Shown one piece after another: positions 16,001 through 17,618 of a DNA stretch of 17,618 nt. The DNA is from JAPSGM01 sp036556985. Lineage in GTDB: Bacteria; Chloroflexota; Limnocylindria; QHBO01. Under the pieces are notes generated by a model that saw nothing but the letters and a program-made list of their open reading frames with translations, had not been told where the DNA came from and did not search any database. The stretch's first letter is position 1, and the number at the start of each line of letters is the position of its first letter. The position numbers and the translations under genes are program-made. Location: contig DATBIK010000004.1 of NCBI GenBank assembly GCA_036556985.1, positions 1 to 17,618 on the forward strand. Direction: 5' to 3'.

Positions 16001-17059
16001 TTGGATCCGAACGTCGTCCTTCCCTTCCTCTCGTCGCTGCTGTCGTTCGTCTTCGCGGTCATGGTCGCCGACCAGTGGCTGCGTCGACGGCAGCCGTACC
16101 AGCTGGTCTGGGCCGTCGGCCTGCTGTGGTACGGGATCAGCGCCGGCACCGAGTTCATCGGCGGGGCGTGGGGCTGGAACGAGGGGCTGTATCGGGCCTG
16201 GTACCTCATCGGCGCGTTCTTCGTGGCCGCCTACCTGGGCATGGGCACGGTGTACCTGCTGCGGAACACCCGGTTCGGGTACTTCGTGGCCTTCAGCGTC
16301 TTCGCCGGGGGCCTGTTCTCGATCCTGTCCGCCCTCGCGCGCGCGCGGGAAGGCGACCCGGTCTCGGCTGGCGTGGTGCCGATGGTGGTGGGCTTCGCCG
16401 CCGTCGCCGCGATCGCCATCGCGGTCGCGACCCGGATCCGCCGGCCGATGGCCGCGACGGTCACCGCCGGCATCCTCGTGGTCGCCTCGGTCATCGTCAC
16501 GGTCCTGACCCTCACCGTTCCGGTCGCCGCGCCTGGCTTCGCCGTGGACCCGGTCACCGGCGTGCCGACCGGCGAGGCGCTGCCGGCCGACCTGCGTGTC
16601 CTTACCCCGCCGTTCAACATCGCCGGCGCCTTCGCCCTTGTCTTCGGCGCGGTGTATTCGGCGTACATCTTCATGCCGAAGCGGCGGCTGCTCCGCGTCG
16701 AGAGCCGGATCCCGGTACTGGGCGCCATCGGCCGCGGCGTGGCGGTGGTCGTCAACTTCTTCGCGTCCATCCCCGGTGCGGTGGCGGCGCTCGGCCGCGG
16801 GACGTTGAACTCGCGCGTACCGGCGACGCTGCTCATCGCGATCGGCGGCTTCATCCCGGGCTGGACCAGCGGCCTGAACCGCTTCGGCGTGACATGGGCC
16901 TTCTACCTCGGCGAGTTCCTGGGGGTGCTGTTCATCTTCCTCGGCTTCCTGGTCAGCATCGAGGTCTTCAGCGACATCCGCCTGCCGTTCACCCGCGTGG
17001 TCCTCGCGCGCCGCGACCGCGCCACCGGCGGCGAGGCTCCGGCCGACGGGCGGAGCTGA
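16001..17059 (+). CDS. Integral membrane protein of unknown function
   Basis: This 352-residue protein has about eight or nine hydrophobic segments. I do not recognise a named family, though similar hypothetical proteins may occur in Chloroflexota and Actinomycetota. The start is TTG 16001, chosen because it includes the first membrane segment (LPFLSSLLSFVFAVMVA); GGAGGT at 15981-15986 lies 14 bases upstream. After TM1 comes RRRQPYQLVWAVGLLWYG, and aromatic-rich helices follow. Between membrane segments 6 and 7 lies an extracytoplasmic-looking loop (FAVDPVTGVPTGEALPADL). A basic loop (MPKRRLLRVESR) follows the next segment. Near the end are a GGFIPGWTSGLNRFG stretch and a final helix. No catalytic motif is visible. 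It lies between tRNA-Thr(GGU) and rpmG and ends in a charged tail. Confidence 0.85.
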   Translation: MDPNVVLPFLSSLLSFVFAVMVADQWLRRRQPYQLVWAVGLLWYGISAGTEFIGGAWGWNEGLYRAWYLIGAFFVAAYLGMGTVYLLRNTRFGYFVAFSVFAGGLFSILSALARAREGDPVSAGVVPMVVGFAAVAAIAIAVATRIRRPMAATVTAGILVVASVIVTVLTLTVPVAAPGFAVDPVTGVPTGEALPADLRVLTPPFNIAGAFALVFGAVYSAYIFMPKRRLLRVESRIPVLGAIGRGVAVVVNFFASIPGAVAALGRGTLNSRVPATLLIAIGGFIPGWTSGLNRFGVTWAFYLGEFLGVLFIFLGFLVSIEVFSDIRLPFTRVVLARRDRATGGEAPADGRS

Positions 17060-17297
17060 ATTCGCATTTCAGGGTGGCATCCTGGGCGCTTGTGTATCAG
17101 CCCGTGAGTCCATGGACCACCGAACCGACGTGGGCCGAGAGCCCGGGCACTTCCTCGGCGCTTCCCTGGCGATTTCGGGCCAACAGCTGAGACATGACGC
17201 CAACGAGCGGTTGCCGTGGGCTGCCGAGCGCGTGCCGATGGTCGATAGACTCACCGCCTGAGAATCCGCTCGCCCTGACACCGCCTGCCACCGCGCG
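17060..17297. other. Intergenic stretch with no recognised feature
   Basis: This 238-base gap separates the membrane protein stop from the rpmG promoter. It holds short minus-strand reading frames without family resemblance and a 10-base palindrome GTCCATGGAC at 17108-17117. I see no RNA gene, repeat or clear terminator. GATAGACT near 17244-17251 resembles a -10 box but has no -35 box and no suitable gene start after it. Confidence 0.5.
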
Positions 17298-17327
17298 TTG
17301 ACAGCGGCTGGCCCGGGGCGCGATAAT
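17298..17327 (+). promoter_or_regulatory. Strong promoter of rpmG (TTGACA-N18-GATAAT)
   Basis: A consensus -35 box TTGACA (17298-17303) is 18 bases from GATAAT (17322-17327). Transcription would start near 17334, about 70 bases before rpmG. It is the best promoter match in the window and probably drives rpmG, the following tRNA and the downstream genes. Confidence 0.8.
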
Positions 17328-17402
17328 CACGCGGCTTTCCCCCGGGGTCCCAGCCCTAGTTAAGCGTGGGCGGCTCCGGGAGGACGACACAGGGAATCCA
17401 AC

Positions 17403-17567
17403 GTGGCCAAGGCCGAGAACCGACCGGTGATCTCACTGGCGTGCACCACCTGCAAGGAGCGCACGTACAGCACCCGCAAGAACAAGAAGAACGACCCGGG
17501 GCGCCTGGAGCTGAACAAGTTCTGCCCGCGCTGCCGGCAGCACACGCTGCACCGGGAGACGAAGTAG
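17403..17567 (+). CDS. rpmG: 50S ribosomal protein L33
   Basis: The frame starts at GTG 17403 (MAKAENRPVISLACTTC...) and encodes 54 residues, the usual L33 length. L33 is a structural protein of the large subunit. It keeps all four cysteines (CTTC at 14-17 and CPRC at 41-44), so it is the zinc-binding form rather than the C-minus form made under zinc limitation. The basic middle (TRKNKKNDPGRLELNKF) is typical. AGGGA at 17391-17395, seven bases upstream, is a suitable ribosome-binding site. rpmG followed by a tRNA and secE-nusG is a common order. Confidence 0.95.
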   Translation: MAKAENRPVISLACTTCKERTYSTRKNKKNDPGRLELNKFCPRCRQHTLHRETK

Positions 17568-17586
17568 GGGAGTGCGACGCGGCGAT

Positions 17587-17618
17587 AGGGGTGTAGCTCA
17601 ATTGGTAGAGCACTGGTC
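17587..17618 (+). tRNA. tRNA, 5' part, probably tRNA-Trp (cut by window end)
   Basis: AGGGGTG (acceptor), TA, then GCTCAATTGGTAGAGC (D arm) and CTGGTC (start of the anticodon stem) are visible. The anticodon is outside the window. Trp is inferred because bacterial tRNA-Trp genes often begin this way and sit between rpmG and secE. Confidence 0.75.

Noticed and set aside
17069..17390. Minus-strand open frames of 70 and 97 residues
   Set aside because: They overlap the strong rpmG promoter, lack family features and have no credible start signals.

Overview
The window looks like a chromosomal segment from a high-GC bacterium, most probably a Chloroflexota lineage of the Limnocylindria/Ellin6529 kind. 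Three things point there: the Cys-motif + LysM protein after the rRNA operon, a Fpg-family glycosylase that begins PELPDL, and the order clpC-radA-PIN/TRAM-ispDF-rlmB followed by rpmG-tRNA. This placement comes from recognising families and gene order, not from a tree; Dormibacterota or Actinomycetota remain possible. Nothing suggests a phage, transposon, plasmid, CRISPR array or defence island. This is mostly core genome.

Layout. Positions 1-785 are the 3' end of a 23S rRNA, a hairpin-rich spacer and a complete 5S rRNA. A small membrane-anchored LysM protein (880-1605, +) then converges on a MutM/Nei-type DNA glycosylase (1602-2423, -); their stop codons share one CTAG. Next come ribosomal protein S1 with long Ala/Glu/Pro-rich ends (2653-4680) and the Clp ATPase ClpC (4892-7378). 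They are followed by RadA (7440-8843), a PIN-TRAM membrane protein (8974-10080), a fused IspD-IspF enzyme (10077-11285) and an RlmB/TrmH-type rRNA methyltransferase (11282-12022). The last three overlap or abut as an operon, with two GTGA stop/start overlaps.

From 12104 the region is more mixed. It holds a deazaflavin (F420)-type nitroreductase-like protein whose stop codon lies inside tRNA-Thr(UGU), two small overlapping genes, a divergent pair (MFS exporter on -, tandem-GNAT acetyltransferase on +), tRNA-Tyr(GUA), tRNA-Thr(GGU), an unrecognised membrane protein, rpmG (L33) and the start of a tRNA that is probably tRNA-Trp. The last part is the usual entry to the secE-nusG-rplK region.

The genes are mostly independent housekeeping functions: translation (rRNA, S1, L33, tRNAs, RlmB), protein quality control (ClpC), DNA repair (MutM, RadA) and isoprenoid precursor synthesis (IspDF). 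I did not find a clear new multi-gene system. The most interesting signals are regulatory or architectural. They are -10 boxes placed so that transcripts would start at the start codon or at the tRNA 5' end, a perfect 22-bp palindrome in the S1 leader, alternative hairpins between radA and the PIN-TRAM gene, and a Thr(UGU)-Tyr-Thr(GGU) tRNA order like that of the E. coli tufB operon but split by protein genes.
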